From the NCBI RefSeq assembly GCF_022965805.1, contig NC_133103.1:32427635-32491634 (forward strand): 64,000 bases of DNA, given 5' to 3'. Made by a program: the position numbers and the translations under genes. Under the pieces are notes generated by a model that ran no database searches, was not told where the DNA came from, and saw only the letters and a list, made by a program, of their open reading frames with translations. The DNA is from Primulina eburnea (taxonomy: Eukaryota; Streptophyta; Magnoliopsida; Lamiales; Gesneriaceae). The number at the start of each line of letters is the position of its first letter. The stretch's first letter is position 1. Below, piece by piece: positions 1 through 11,713 of the stretch.

Positions 1-2079
1 ATATCTTCGCAACATTGATACGTGAAACACGTCATGTATTCCGGACAGAGAAGGAGGAAGAGCAAGTCTGTAAGCTCGGTCACCAATCTTTTCAAGAATC
101 TCGTATGGACCAATGTATCGAGGAGATAGTTTCCCGCGTTTGCCAAATCTTACAACGCCTCTGAAAGGAGAAATCTTCAAGAATACTCTATCTCCTGCCT
201 CAAATACTAATGGTCTACGTCGAATATTGGCGTATTTTGCTTGCCTATCCTGTGCTGTCTTCATTCTTTTCTGAATGATTTTCAACTTCTTAGTCATGTC
301 ACGAATCATATCTGGTCCAAGTTCTGGTACCTCTGAGATGTCATCCCAGTAGAGCGGAGATCTGCACTTCTTGCCATACAAAGCTTCAAACGGTGCCATC
401 TCGATACTCGTCTGATAGCTATTATTGTAGGAAAATTCGCAAAGAGGTAGGGAATCTTGCCAACTAGTGCCAAAATCTAGCACTACGGCTCTCAACATAT
501 CCTCTAATGTCTGGATAGTCCGCTCTGACTGTCCGTCTGTCTGAGGATGATAAGCAGTGCTCAGGTGTAAAGTCGTACCCAAAGCCTGCTGCAAACTGTG
601 CCAAAAGTGAGAAGTGAATCGTGTATCACGATCTGATACGATAAACTTCGGCACACCATGTAATCTAACTACCTCTCGGACATATATCTCCGCCATCTGA
701 TCATGTCGATACGTCATTTTGTACGGAATAAAGCAAGCTGATTTGGTCAATCTGTCAATAACGACCCAAATCGCATCACAGCCTCTGGATGATCGAGGTA
801 ACTTCGTCACGAAATCCATGGAAACGTGGTCCCATTTCCATTCTGGAATGGCTAAACTCTGAAGTAAACCTCCAGGCTTCTTTCTCTCAGCCTTCACCTG
901 TTGGCAATTCAAGCACTTAGACACAAATTCGGCAATGTCTGACTTCATCTGTTTCCACCAGAATTGTGTCTTCAAGTCATTATACATCTTCCTGCCACCC
1001 GGATGAATGCTGAACCGACTACCATGTGCCTCTGACAGAATCTGCTGTCTCAAATCTGCAACATCTGGCACGACAAGACGGTTATTCACGTACAGCACAT
1101 GATCATGTACCTGATATTCTGACATATGCCCTGATCTGACCATTTGAATCGATCTTTGCACGTTCTGATCTCTTCTCTGTGCTTCCTTGATCCTCATAAT
1201 CAAATCAGGTTCAACTTGGATCGTAGCAAATCGTAGTGGCTTACTATCTGTATCAAATTCTAACCCAGACAAGCAGCATTTCTCAACTAAATTATTAACA
1301 CCTATCGTCGATAAGGACAAGGCACATACCTTTCGACTCAAGGCATCTGCTGCTGCATTTGACTTTCCTGGATAATATTTGATTTCACAATCAAAATCTT
1401 TTAGTAGATCAAGCCATCTAGGCTGCCTCATGTTCAGTTCTGACTGAGAAAATAGATACTTCAGGCTTTTGTGATCAGAGTAAATCTCAAATTTGTCGCC
1501 GTAGAGATAGTGACACCAAATCTTTAATGCAAATACGATAGCCGCCAATTCCAGATCATGAATGGGGTATCGTACTTCATGTGGCTTCAGTTGTCTCGAG
1601 GCGTATGCGATCACATGACCTCGCTGCATAAGTACACATCCCAAACCTCTGTGAGAAGCATCACAATAGATAACGAAATCACCCGTACCTGAAGGTATCG
1701 TCAACACTGGAGCACTAGTCAGCCTTTTCTTCAGTTCTAGAAAGCTAGACTCGCACTCCTCTGACCAAATGAATGGCATATCCTTCTGTGTCAATTGTGT
1801 GATTGGCTTTGCAATACCGGAGAAATCTTGAATAAATCTTCGGTAGTATCCTGCCAGACCCATGAAACTGCGTATTTCTGGCACAGAAGTCGGTATTGGC
1901 CAGCTGATCACAGCTTCCACTTTACTGGGATCTACAGCAATACCATCTCCAGATATGATATGTCCCAAAAAGACAACTCGATTCAGCCAAAATTCACACT
2001 TTGACAATTTAGCATACAGCCTTTCATTCCTCAATGTCTGAAACACAATTCTGAGATGTTCTGCATGCTCATTCTGTTC
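1..2079 (-). pseudogene. Element A1 pol, distal part: RT end, RNase H, integrase (partial, runs off left edge)
   Basis: Read on the minus strand, this is the C-terminal half of a Ty3/gypsy polyprotein: the end of reverse transcriptase, RNase H (replication of element RNA to DNA), then integrase (insertion of the cDNA). I checked the frame codon by codon and it has no stop from about 2079 to base 1, so about 690 codons are open. Visible landmarks are the RNase H region near 1560-1700, the zinc-binding part of integrase near 910-1010, the integrase core near 600-830, and the pre-chromodomain end at base 1. It is out of frame with the RT segment at 2031-3068 because about one base is missing near 2076-2079. 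The chromodomain and 3' LTR lie outside the window. Family assignment is sure; the lineage (Tekay-like chromovirus) is inferred from resemblance to the other elements here. Confidence 0.9.
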
Positions 2080-3068
2080 TTTGAATACACCAGAATGTCA
2101 TCAATAAAGACAATTACAAAGTCATCTAAATACCTCTGAAAGATTCGGTTCATCAAGCTCATAAATACCGCTGGAGCATTTGTTAAACCAAAAGGCATGA
2201 CAATAAATTCGTAATGCCCATACCTGGTTCGAAATGCTGTCTTCGATATATCCACATCTCGAACTCTGAGCTGATGATATCCGGATCGCAAATCAATCTT
2301 AGAATAAACGGAAGATCCCTGTAATTGATCAAAGAGATCATCAATTCTAGGCAAAGGATATTTGTTCTTGATTGTTGCCTTATTCAATTGCCGGTAGTCT
2401 ATACACAATCGCATCGAACCGTCTTTCTTTCGCACAAACAGCACCGGAGCGCCCCAAGGAGATACACTAGGTCTGATATATCCCTTGGGCAGAAGATCTT
2501 CTAATTGTGCTTTCAATTCTTTTAGTTCGATGGGTGCCATCCTATACGGAGCTCTCGAAATAGGGACGGTACCTGGTACAAGATCAATACTAAAATCTAC
2601 CTCTCGCACCGGAGCTAATCCTGGGATCTCATCTGGAAAAATATCTGCAAATTCCCGTACTACTGGCAGATCCGCCAATGCCGGGCTCGACTTCTGCATA
2701 TCTACAGCATAAATAAAGAAACCATCTGCTCCTTTTTGTAACAATCTGTTCATAGTAAGAGCCGAAATCAAGGGAATCCGAGATCTGGAACCCTTCCCGT
2801 AGAATTTCCACTCGTCTGTCATCTCGGGTCTGAATCTGACAATCTTATGGAAACAATCTACAGTGGCTCTGTACTTCGTTAGCATGTCAATCCCAACAAT
2901 GCAATCAAAATCATCTAACCCAAGTACTATACAATCTAGATCAATTTCATGACCTTCAAATTGTAAGATGCAATGTCTAACCGTGGTCACAGCTATCAAA
3001 CCACTTCCCAACGGAGAAGTAATAGACACTACACCCGACAAAAACTCAACAGGCAGAGAATGCAACAA
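2031..3068 (-). pseudogene. Element A1 pol, proximal part: protease C-terminus and reverse transcriptase
   Basis: This segment continues the gag-protease frame after an in-frame TGA at 3075-3077. It holds the rest of the aspartic protease, the protease-RT linker ([15 protein letters not shown]), and the reverse transcriptase palm and fingers, including [30 protein letters not shown] and the catalytic FIDDILVYS (a variant of YxDD). After YSKN the frame is lost through a one-base deletion near 2077, and translation ends in 15 unrelated residues. The downstream frame stays open to the window edge, so the copy carries only two visible lesions. That indicates a fairly young but inactive pol. The family is clear; the exact position of the lost base is inferred from the B element in this window. 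Confidence 0.9.
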
Positions 3069-3074
3069 TGCAAA

Positions 3075-4310
3075 TCATTCTGAGATGAATGTATGCGATG
3101 CACCCGTATCTATCAATATATAAGTAGGATAACCGCAAAGAGAATAGTTACCTGCTATGACATCATCTGGGGCATCCTGTGCTTGCTCCTCTGTCAATGC
3201 AAAAACCTGAGCCTGTTGTCGAGGAGGTTGGCTCACGGTCTGGCTACCTCTGCCTCTGGGTTGTGTTTGTGACTGTGGTGGCTGAAATGAGTGAACAGAT
3301 GAAGCTTGCCTCTCAGGCTGAGCTACAGATGCAGATGACCCTGCACCTTGAAATCTCTGTGAGCTTCTCTGGGGACACACTTTGGCGAAGTGCCCCTGTT
3401 GTCTACATATGTTGCATCTCCCTGTCACTCCCTGGCACTGTTCAGTCACATGCTTTCCTCCACAGGAACTGCAATAAACACCTGAATACCTGGTACTCTG
3501 ATCAAAACCAGTCTGTCTTGATCCGCTGGAGCTCGATGAACTGCTCCCAGGTCTTTTGAACTGTTTCCCTTTTGCTTTCAACTGTTCCTTTCGCCCGCTG
3601 CTACTACCGCCGCTATCAAATCTAGGAGGAGGTTGTGCTGGAGGTAGTGGTGGTCTCGTACTCGGAGCAACATACGGAGCACTCCGTTGCCTAAGCAATC
3701 CTGCTTCTGCTCCTTTGGCACGGTTCAGTGCCTCAGCGAAATTGTTGGGTCTTCCAGTATTTACCAACGTAAAGATATCAGGATTTAAGCCGTTTATGAA
3801 CTGATCTGCCACAGCTTCATCACTACCTGAAACATGAGGTGCAAAGCGAAGCAAGGAAGAAAATTTAGCGACGTACTCTTCAATGTTCAATTGTCCTTGC
3901 CTCAAGTTTGCAAATTCAGCGCCTTTATCTTTACGGTAGGATATAGGAAAGAATCGCTGATAGAACTCTGCCTTGAACACTTTCCATGTAATCTCCGTGC
4001 CACGCTGTTCCAATGCTCTTTTGATGTTCAACCACCAATTCTTAGCCACATCTTGCAGTTGATGGCCAATGAGTTTCACTCTTTTCTCATCATTGTATTC
4101 TAAAGACTCGAACAACATCTCGATATCCTCCAACCAGCTTTCACATTCAATGGCGCTTTCTGTACCCCTTAAGGTAGGTGGTCTGAAGGACTGGAATCGT
4201 TTGAGCAACGTCTCCATTGGCGTAGCAGTAACGTCCATTGGATCCCCGGATGTGCTACCCTGTTCTGGTACTGTGGGTCGTAGAGGCACTGTTGCTCTTC
4301 TAGGAGGCAT
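3075..4310 (-). pseudogene. Element A1 gag and protease N-terminus
   Basis: Gag of a Ty3/gypsy element, which forms the cytoplasmic virus-like particle and packages element RNA. I take the ATG at 4308-4310 (MPPRR) as the start because sibling gags here begin MPPRR; an in-frame ATG lies five codons upstream at 4325. The order is a retrotransposon gag domain (about residues 45-200, with ENLRQGQLNIEEYV-like text), a Ser/Pro/Gln-rich linker, two Cys-rich knuckles (CSSCGGKHVTEQC and CNICRQQGHFAKVC), then the protease active site LIDTGASHTFISE. A TGA follows at once, where the B element has Arg in the same motif, so this is most simply a CGA-to-TGA nonsense change. It falls inside the protease fold, so it is unlikely to be a natural gag/pol boundary. 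Confidence 0.9.
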
Positions 4311-4547
4311 GTATCTGCTATTCAAAAAAATTAGTCTACAGTCTATACGAACTGTCTCAGCCCTCCTCTGATCATTTACCTCTGATCCAGAATCGGTTCT
4401 GATTCAGTCAATCACATGCTGCAATCAATCAGATAACACACAACATGTAATAGGGAAATCAATAAACATGCTATCACGTCATAAAGCAAGGAAGAAGACT
4501 CAATCTACCCCGCTCATTCTATTCTATCTTAGTCTAAAAGGACTCTC
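4311..4547 (-). other. Element A1 untranslated leader
   Basis: Non-coding stretch between the primer-binding site and the gag start. I see no ORF. It contains text shared with the leaders of A2 and B (cagccctcctctgatcat, ctctgatccagaatcggttc), so it is an ancestral leader common to these families and may hold packaging signals; that function is inferred. Confidence 0.7.
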
Positions 4548-4559
4548 GCTCTGATACCA
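4548..4559 (-). promoter_or_regulatory. Primer-binding site (tRNA-iMet type) of A1
   Basis: GCTCTGATACCA on the plus strand is the complement of TGGTATCAGAGC, the classic plant initiator-Met tRNA primer site. It lies 5 nt from the LTR edge at 4565 and fixes the element as minus-strand with its 5' LTR to the right. Confidence 0.93.
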
Positions 4560-5061
4560 CCTGGTGTGGGGACCCGGGCTCTAATTCTTTTTCTTGGGAT
4601 TAAATGGATCGTTATTCTAAAATGTGGGTCGATTTTTCGCTTTTTACATTAAATCAAATATAACTAAACAAGCATAAGTTCTTTATTTATTGTACAACAT
4701 ACAACAAAAGATACATGTCTTATTCTATATACAACTAGTGTTCACTACCATCTATAAACAAAAGATAGTCCAAAGCTAATAAAAAGACCACTAGTCCTCT
4801 GCTGCGCCCGTGATCTCCACGCTAACACGATCATCTCTGTCTCGACCCAGATCCTGCCCCACCTGTTGTTATGCACACATACAGACATAACAACAGCCGG
4901 AAAACCGGTGAGAACAAATCCCAGTATAAACATGTATACATGCATTAAAACAATCTAAAACATGAAACATGCGGATATGAATGTCATTCATATAAAATCA
5001 TGCAATGCGAATCTAATCATGTCTAGACTCGACTCGACTAGAACTCTAGGGATCCCGGTGT

Positions 5062-5221
5062 GAATAAGACGATCTATCACCTACCCTCCCAATCGGGGTG
5101 ACGGTACGTCTTATTCCTAGACTTCGGCCTGATCTGTATCCGCATCTACAATAGGGGCGGTGATCTTCCCCTAAGCTGTGATATCGCCGAACGTCTAGAA
5201 GTCTGGATGATCTCGCAGACT
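5062..5221 (-). ncRNA. Conserved multi-hairpin domain in A1 LTR
   Basis: Four helices are visible. H1: GAATAAGACG 5062-5071 with CGTCTTATTC 5107-5116. H2: CTAGACTTCGGC 5117-5128 with GCCGAA-C-GTCTAG 5186-5198 (one bulge). H3, inside H2: TAGGGG 5152-5157 with CCCCTA 5168-5173. H4: AAGTCTG 5199-5205 with CAGACTT 5216-5222. The same layout recurs in five other LTRs here. It is downstream of the TATA box, so it should be in the element RNA. Function is unknown. Confidence 0.7.
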
Positions 5222-6035
5222 TTCCTATCTTAATGCATGAATACACAATCTGTAAACAAGCATAATCATCTTAAAGCAATGCAACATGATCTGTAAACAA
5301 AGCATAGCAAGATTTGCATACAAGTTCTATAAACAAATCTATAAACAATCATAATCATATCAAGATATAGATAATGAAACAAGTATGTGATTTTGGTTGG
5401 GAAACTCAAATGTGATATCCTTTGAGTCGTGATTCCCCAAACAAAACATGTACTATACCTTTCTTTGCACAGTCGCTGTCATGATCGTCAATACGAATCT
5501 GAAATGGAAATGTTGATACACAATCTATCAATCTCTCATCTAATCAACACATATCCAAGTCACTATGCGATCTCGATACAATTTGACAGCATAACGACGT
5601 ATATTCTTAATACCGGTCAATCCAAATCTTAACAGATATCAACATATATCATCCTCAACTCATAATCAAATCATATGTACAAAACCATACTCAAAATCGG
5701 TATGTCTTACTTCTAAACATGCTGAAATTCATAAGAAATACATATGACATCCGTTCTTTGATCCGTTTACGAATATATCAATGTCAATACGGCAAGAACA
5801 CAATATAACTATCATATTCCAATTTCCCCAACATCTAAAATCCAAACCATGTTGGAATTACATAAAACTTACATTCTCTTGTAGCTACTAACGAGAGGAG
5901 CTCAAAACCGAAGTCCGATTTAAATTTGGATAACCAAAACGTGTAAAATCACAAGCTAGAAGGATGAAGAAGTTTTGAAGCTCTTCTTCTAACCTCTGCC
6001 GATTTTTCTGTTGGAATGAGAGAAAATCGTGCCCC

Positions 6036-6049
6036 TTATATATATATAT
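6036..6049 (-). promoter_or_regulatory. TATA box of A1 LTR
   Basis: A TATATATATA run preceded on the minus strand by GGCATGCA, an arrangement also seen at 11022-11032 and 26678-26686. It sits just downstream of the U3 palindrome cluster, as expected for a core promoter. Confidence 0.7.
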
Positions 6050-6094
6050 TGCATGCCAACACCCACATGGCTCATTCTTTGCATAACACGCATC

Positions 6095-6400
6095 ACCGCA
6101 GGTGCGGTACTTGCAGGAGCGTGGGTGCGCTATGCCCTCGGCAACCCAAACATTTTCCAAAATGCATCGACCATGGGTGCGGCTCTTGCATTACCGGGGG
6201 TGCGGTTTCACCACCGCGGGTGAGGTCCCTGCAGCACCGCAGGTGCGGTGTCGCCACGGAAAAATGGTTCAACTTACTGTCCATGCACCGCGGGTACGGT
6301 TCTTCCTATACCGCGGGTGCGGTGTTGCTTCGGCAGCACATTCCAAAATTCCACAATTTATAACCGCGGGTGCACTCTTGTTCTAAGCGCGGGTGCGGTC
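6095..6400 (-). repeat. U3 cluster of ACCGCACCCGCGGT motifs (A1)
   Basis: About eleven copies of a 14-bp GC-rich motif (minus-strand ACCGCACCCGCGGT and variants), irregularly spaced 10-60 bp apart in AT-rich DNA. All copies keep the same orientation relative to the LTR. The cluster sits about 50 bp upstream of the TATA box, so an enhancer role is likely but unproven. Short ORFs through it, full of TAGAV and PRVR, are artefacts of the repeat. Confidence 0.85.
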
Positions 6401-6498
6401 TAGCACACATGAAATATTTTGTACTTTCATCCTATGATGTGCTTTCTAATATCCTTAAATATCCTATCAATGACGATTAGTGTATCTCGAGCCTTACA

Positions 6499-7449
6499 GA
6501 ACTAAATTCTATCTTCTGATTTCTATCTTTTTGTCTTCTTCTGTTAGCAATTCGGACTTGTCAGTACAATTTCTGCCAACATTTCTGTACACATCTGTTA
6601 TAACCGATCTAATCTGTTTATATCACGAATGTCTGTTCGAATATCATACATTATCAACTATCTGAATGAAATCTGAATCCACTACTATGCGGTTCTGACA
6701 CTATCTATGAGTTCTGATTCGAACTATCATGTATAAACAAATCAGTGAATAACATAAATTAAGTAAGAAATACCTACCTGGTATTCAGCTCTGACTATCC
6801 ATATCAAAATCTGTAACCAATTCTGAAACATGTTGATATCATAAAATAATCAGTCCCATTCAACACAAAATCACAGATCTGTTAATTCTGATTGATGTTA
6901 TGTTCTGATTAGCAAAATACAATTCTGAACATTCTGATCACATGTCTGACTGTTTACACTAATCTGTCTCAAACACTGATTCACAATAACAGGAATATTA
7001 CATCAGATTCAGATTAGAAAGAACCTATACAGATCTAGTGAGTTTAAACAAACTCATAAAACAAAGATTGCGGCAACACTAATGATTCTGACTACTGATC
7101 AATCTTCACAGTGCCTAAATCATCTGCCATATCTCATCTGCAAATAGAATATGCTCTCAAACAATATCAGATGTCTCAAATACTGATTTAGAGCAATCAC
7201 AATACGCAAGCAGATATAACAAGCATAGCTCTTCAAAATACCTCTGAATACCCAAAATCTATCAATCTATAAACAGAATTGAAGTATCTTCGAAAGAAAT
7301 ACTCAATCAACTGTGATTCTCAGCCAATATTCTAATCTGTCAATTTTTTTCAACTCATTCTGTATCTTCAATATCATTCTGTACTGAATTCTAATCAAAT
7401 AAACAGTACCTGATCTCGATTCAATTCTGATATAAAGCAAATCTGCAAT
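6499..7449. other. AT-rich stretch without recognisable gene
   Basis: About 950 bases rich in CTGAAT/CTGATC words. I find no reading frame with retroelement motifs. By position it should be the decayed distal pol of element A2, into which A1 inserted at 6498; this is inferred only from its flanks. Confidence 0.5.
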
Positions 7450-7965
7450 CTTATCTAAAAATCATCAGTCAACTCATACATCATTGGCAAATCTGCCAAT
7501 GCCAGACTCGATTCCAGTACATCTACTGAATACATAAGGATACCATCTGTTCCTTTCGGTATAAATTGAGTCATAGACAATCTAAATATTACAGGAGTTC
7601 TAACTCTAGAATCCTTATCGTGAAATCTTCATGCATCAGCCATATCTGGTCTAAATCTTATACTCGAGTTCTGTACTTGTTTAGCATATTATTATCAATA
7701 ATGCAATCAGATCTGAAACACAAGTACATCCTAATCTAACTCGATCTCATTCTTATCTTACTGTAGTTTATGATATTTCACAGAAATCTCTGATATCTAT
7801 CTTTCTTTTCCCAGAATACAGGAATCAATACTACAGTACAACCAGACTTAACAGGTACAGCATATATCAATGCAGTTCTTTCAAAGATACTCATAATGAA
7901 TGCATTAGTATACATCAATACATATGCAACATAATCATAGAGTAACAGTACCTGTCACTATATCA
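7450..7965 (-). pseudogene. Element A2 protease/linker remnant
   Basis: Degraded minus-strand remnant between A2 gag and the unrecognisable region to the left. The part at 7480-7625 translates with stops into residues matching the protease-RT linker of A1 (SMTQFIPKGTDGILMYSVDV against the A1 segment at 2680-2760), followed by LALADLP and a weak match to VVREFADIF. The protease active site is not clearly readable. Multiple stops and indels mark it as non-functional. RT, RNase H and integrase cannot be traced further left, so A2 pol is either very old or deleted. Confidence 0.7.
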
Positions 7966-8913
7966 TCAAATGTCTCCTGGGGCTGTTCTTCGATCACCAT
8001 ATCCAGATGGTCCTGCTCCCTGAAATCTTCGGGAACCTCTCTGGGGACAAACTCTAGCAAAGTGCCCCGGCTGTCGACAGATACGACAACTACCAATAAC
8101 TCCCTGGCATAGCTCTGTGGGATGTCTCCCTCCGCAACTCCTGCAATACACTTCAGTATAGCTCGGACTAGAACTACTGGAACTCGAGGAATCACCCCCT
8201 AACTTCTTGAATGGCTTCTTGCGGGCTTTCAGCAAATCTTGCTTCCCACTCGTACTGTCGTGATCATATCGGAGAGGGGATTGCTGTGTCTGGGGTTGCT
8301 TCACAAACAACCTTGTCAATTGTCTAATCAGACTCGCCTCCGCTCTCTTTGCTTTACTCAAGATGTCAGCAAAATGGTAAGGTCGCTTCATAAATGCAAC
8401 TACCTCTGAGTTCAATCCTCTGATGAATTGATTTACTATAGCTTCATCATTTCCAGCTAAATGAGGAGCAAAATGCATTAGAGTCGAGAATTTAGCAATA
8501 TATTCGTCAATATTTAGCTGCCCTTGGCTCAAATTCTCAAACTCTAATTTCTTGTCCTCTCGGTACGAGGCTGAGAAAAATCTTCGATAGAATTCAGTTC
8601 TGAATATTTCCCACGAAATCACTGTACCTCTCTGTGCCCACATTCTTGTACTGGTAATCCACCAACTCCTGGCGGCTTCTCGTAGCTGGTAAGGCACCAT
8701 TTTAACCCTCTGGTCATCTGTACAATCAAGTAAATCAAACAAGATTTCTATATCATCAAACCAGTTCTGACAATCCTCGGATGTCTCGGAACTACTCAGA
8801 GTCGGCGGCTGTAATAACTCAAATTCTTTCATCTTTTCTTCTAACTGAGTTTCTGATACATCTCTCTGTTCAGACGAAGTACTGCCCTTTTCTGAAATTC
8901 TTCGAGGCGGTAT
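7966..8913 (-). pseudogene. Element A2 gag, start codon lost
   Basis: Ty3/gypsy Gag with a gag domain (DCQNWFDDIEILFDLLDC through NLSQGQLNIDEYIAKFSTL, similar to A1 gag) and two knuckles, CRSCGGRHPTELC and CRICRQPGHFARVC. The frame reads IPPRRISEKGSTSSEQ upstream of the first available ATG at 8832, so the expected start codon at 8911-8913 is ATA instead of ATG. An internal start at 8832 would remove about 27 residues but keep the gag domain. The frame ends after GPSGYGDRRTAPGDI, short of the protease motif, by a shift near 8000. The family is secure; the product is probably not made. Confidence 0.88.
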
Positions 8914-9266
8914 ATCTGAATATCAAACAGATTAGTACACAATCTATATAATATGTCTCAGCCCTCCTCTGATCATATACCTCTGATTCAGACTCAGTTC
9001 TGATTCAGGCTTAACAATTACATGTTGCAATCAACTCAGATACAAACAACATGTAATAGGGAAAACAGTAAATCATGCTAGCACCCATAATGTAATTCAA
9101 CATTATAATAAATCTCCTGCTAGCAGTCACATGCAAGGAAGAAAGTTTAATCTACCCCCTCATTCTCTACTATCTCAGTCTAAGTCAGTCTAAAAGATCT
9201 ATCAGTTCTTACTATCTCAATCTAAAGGATCTATCTCTAAAAGATCTATCGCTAGAGGAACTATCA
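8914..9266 (-). other. Element A2 untranslated leader
   Basis: Non-coding, with the shared words cagccctcctctgatcat and ctcagtctaa. A short direct repeat of aaaggatctatc-type units occurs at about 9195-9255. No gene is seen. Confidence 0.65.
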
Positions 9267-9278
9267 GCTCTGATACCA
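9267..9278 (-). promoter_or_regulatory. Primer-binding site (tRNA-iMet type) of A2
   Basis: GCTCTGATACCA on plus, complement of the initiator-Met tRNA primer site, 5 nt from the LTR edge at 9284. Confidence 0.93.
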
Positions 9279-9929
9279 CCTGTTGTGGGGACCCGGACGC
9301 TAATCATCTTCTTAATCATCTTTGGGATTTAATTATCAATTAAGATAATACAGGGTCTAAATTTTTCTTTTTAGAATAACGTGCGGAAGGTAATGGCGAT
9401 CTACAAAATATACATATCTGTATAAACTACAATTCAGTATAAAGATACAACAATCTTTTAACTAATTTAAGGTTCAACTACTATAGTTCAAGTAATAAAA
9501 CCCAAATCTATCCAAGTCCGGAACCACCACGCTAACTCGTCTTCTCTCGTCATCTTCTCGACCCCAATCTTGCCCCACCTGTTGTCATGCACACATACAA
9601 AACAAGACAACAGCCGGATAACTCCGGTGAGAATAAATCCCAGTATAAAACATGGTAAGCATGTATAAAACAATCTAAATCATAAAACATGCTATCATGT
9701 TCATATTCAAAAGTAATAGATTTCATAATCTATGAAGTCAAATCAAAATAAGCATGCAACTCAATTCAGATAAACATGCAATTCAACTCAATTCATATAA
9801 ACATGCTATCATGACTGAAAGCAATAACCCTGGGTTTCATAATCTATGAAACCACATCTCTAAACACATGCAGTTCTAGTCAAATCATGTCTAGACTCGA
9901 CTCGACTATAACTCTAGGGATCCCGGGGT

Positions 9930-10092
9930 GAATAAGACGGCACTGTCTGTCACCTACCCTCCCAATCGAGGTGCTGTCCGTCTTATTCCTAGACTTCGGC
10001 CTGATCTGTATCCACGTCTACAATAGGGGCGATGATCTTCCCCTAAGCTGTGATATCGCCGAACGTCTAAAAGTCTGGATGATCTCGCAGAC
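9930..10092 (-). ncRNA. Conserved multi-hairpin domain in A2 LTR
   Basis: H1 is GAATAAGACGG 9930-9940 with CCGTCTTATTC 9978-9988, one pair longer than in A1. H2 (CTAGACTTCGGC with GCCGAACGTCTA), H3 (TAGGGG/CCCCTA) and H4 (AAGTCTG/CAGACTT) are all present. Confidence 0.7.
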
Positions 10093-11021
10093 TTTCCTAT
10101 CTTAATGCATGAATACACAATCTGTAAACAAGCATAATCATCTTAATGCAATGCAACATGATCTGTAAACAAAGCATAGCAAGATTAGCATACAAGTTCT
10201 ATAAATAAATTTATAAACAAGAATATAGTATGTGATTTATTGGGCAACTCAAATGGTGATCTCAATTGAGTTGTTTCTTCCCGAATATCACATGAATTAT
10301 ACCTTTGTCGTCCCCGTCTGAGGAAGACGAAGTCTCGAAGTTCAGTCTGTCCATATCCGATCTGACATGACAATATAAATACACTGTATCAATGAATAAC
10401 TCAATACACAATCTGTTCTGATCAATACACAAATCAGTATACAATCTGATCAATATCTGAACAAGATACAATCTAATTCATGTCATCGACATCGCAATAC
10501 AATCTGAATAATTACGGAGTCTGATCAATTTCAATCAATACTGAATCTGATCAATCTAAATCAAGTGATGTTTCTACGGCATAACCATACAATCTGAATA
10601 CCCCGTCAATCTGAACATCACATATATACTACCAGAACTCATAATCTGAATATCGGTATATTCAAAATCAATAATACACAATTCTGATATCAAAATCTCA
10701 ATCAATATCTTTCACAATTCATAACAATCACAGAAATAGTCTATTCTGAAATCTGACTTCGATTATACAATATCTACGGTAGTATAAACGCCATATCTGA
10801 ATCACTTACAGTTCTGACAATATGATATTTCTAAAACATCTCAAAACGTAATAAAACTTACGTCCTTGCGTAGCTCCAATCGAGAGGAACACGATACTGC
10901 GTTCGGATTCGAATTCTGATAGACAGATTCTTTGTAAATCAAATTCTAACTTAAGAAACCAACTTCTCTCCCAAAGCTCTCGATTTCCTTTCTGAAATTC
11001 TGAAGAAAACGTGGCAATCAT

Positions 11022-11032
11022 CTATATATATA
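11022..11032 (-). promoter_or_regulatory. TATA box of A2 LTR
   Basis: CTATATATATA, preceded on the minus strand by TTTGCATGCAG, just downstream of the U3 motif cluster. Confidence 0.7.
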
Positions 11033-11081
11033 CTGCATGCAAATCTGGAAACGTGGCATCATTTTCCATGCAACACGCATG

Positions 11082-11290
11082 ACCGCGGGTGCGGTGACCC
11101 CACCGCGGGTGCGCTCCTGTTAGCACCGTGGGTGCGGTCTGGCCATTTCCAAAAACTCCCAACTTTCTGCCACTCAACCGCGGGTGCGGTCTTGGTTGCA
11201 CCGCGGGTGCGGTGTGGCTTCGGCCTTTCTTCCAAAAATTCATCATTGCATGACCGCGGGTGCACTCCTGTTCTGGGCGCGGGTGCGGTC
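11082..11290 (-). repeat. U3 cluster of ACCGCACCCGCGGT motifs (A2)
   Basis: Seven copies (plus-strand ACCGCGGGTGCGGT and close variants), all in one orientation, about 50 bp upstream of the TATA box. Confidence 0.85.
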
Positions 11291-11572
11291 TTGCAAACCC
11301 TATTTTCTCATGTCTTTTCTTCCCTCATTGCATGTCATGCATTCTCATATCTTCCGAGTCTCTAGTTAATGAAACTTGATAATCTTAGTTTATCAATTCT
11401 ATAATTCTCGGGCATTACAATACATGACTATACAAATACAACATGAACTTACTATCATGAGGAGAACCAATACAACATGTTCCATAATCTATAAACATAA
11501 CCATATAAGCATGTAATCTTATTCAATACATGTCTTGACTTGACTCAATTCTAACTCTAATGATCCCGGTGT

Positions 11573-11713
11573 GAATAAGACGTCACTGTCTGTCACCTAC
11601 CCTCCCAGTCGGGGTAACGGTACGTCTTATTCCTAGACTTCGGTCAAGTCTGTATCGAGTGTCTATACACGGAGTCGAACTGCTCCAATGCGACGATACT
11701 ACCGAACGTCTAG
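11573..11713 (-). ncRNA. Conserved multi-hairpin domain in B3 LTR
   Basis: H1 is GAATAAGACGT 11573-11583 with ACGTCTTATTC 11622-11632. H2 is CTAGACTTCGGT 11633-11644 with ACCGAACGTCTAG 11701-11713. Compared with A1/A2, the last H1 pair is T-A instead of G-C and the inner H2 pair is T-A instead of C-G, so both partners changed together. H3 is reduced to GGAG/CTCC (about 11671-11687). Confidence 0.7.

Larger units (their letters stand above)
4565..6498 (-). repeat. 5' LTR of element A1 (family A)
   Basis: The LTR reads TGTGGGGACCCGGG on the plus strand at its left edge and ends ...GCCTTACA, matching the ends of family-A LTRs at 9284-11419 and 26252-28176 (minus-strand start TGTAA-GCC-CGAG). 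Length is about 1.93 kb. In transcription order (right to left) it has a palindrome-rich U3 (6095-6400), a TATA run (6036-6049), a CTCAAA/TTTGAG hairpin (5399-5438), the conserved multi-hairpin domain (5062-5221) and the LTR end. U3 is short (about 450 nt) and the transcribed R/U5 part long. The partner LTR is outside the window, so no TSD can be tested. Confidence 0.9.
9284..11419 (-). repeat. 5' LTR of element A2 (family A)
   Basis: Edges are TGTGGGGACCCGG at 9284 and CTCGGGCATTACA ending at 11419, so it starts TGTAATGCCCGAG on the minus strand. About 2.14 kb. It has the same internal order as the A1 LTR: U3 cluster 11082-11290, TATA 11022-11032, hairpin domain 9930-10092. To its right it abuts a truncated B-like LTR, into which A2 probably inserted. 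The partner LTR is not in the window. Confidence 0.9.

Noticed and set aside
3075..3077. TGA between A1 gag and pol as programmed readthrough
   Set aside because: It lies within the protease fold just after the active site, and the B element has a sense codon there.
6016..6386. Overlapping ORFs on both strands through the GC-rich LTR repeats (also near 11059-11369, 26233-26698, 30563-31039 and 36768-37244)
   Set aside because: The frames exist only because the repeat lacks stops; their residues are repeat translations and there is no domain or codon signal.
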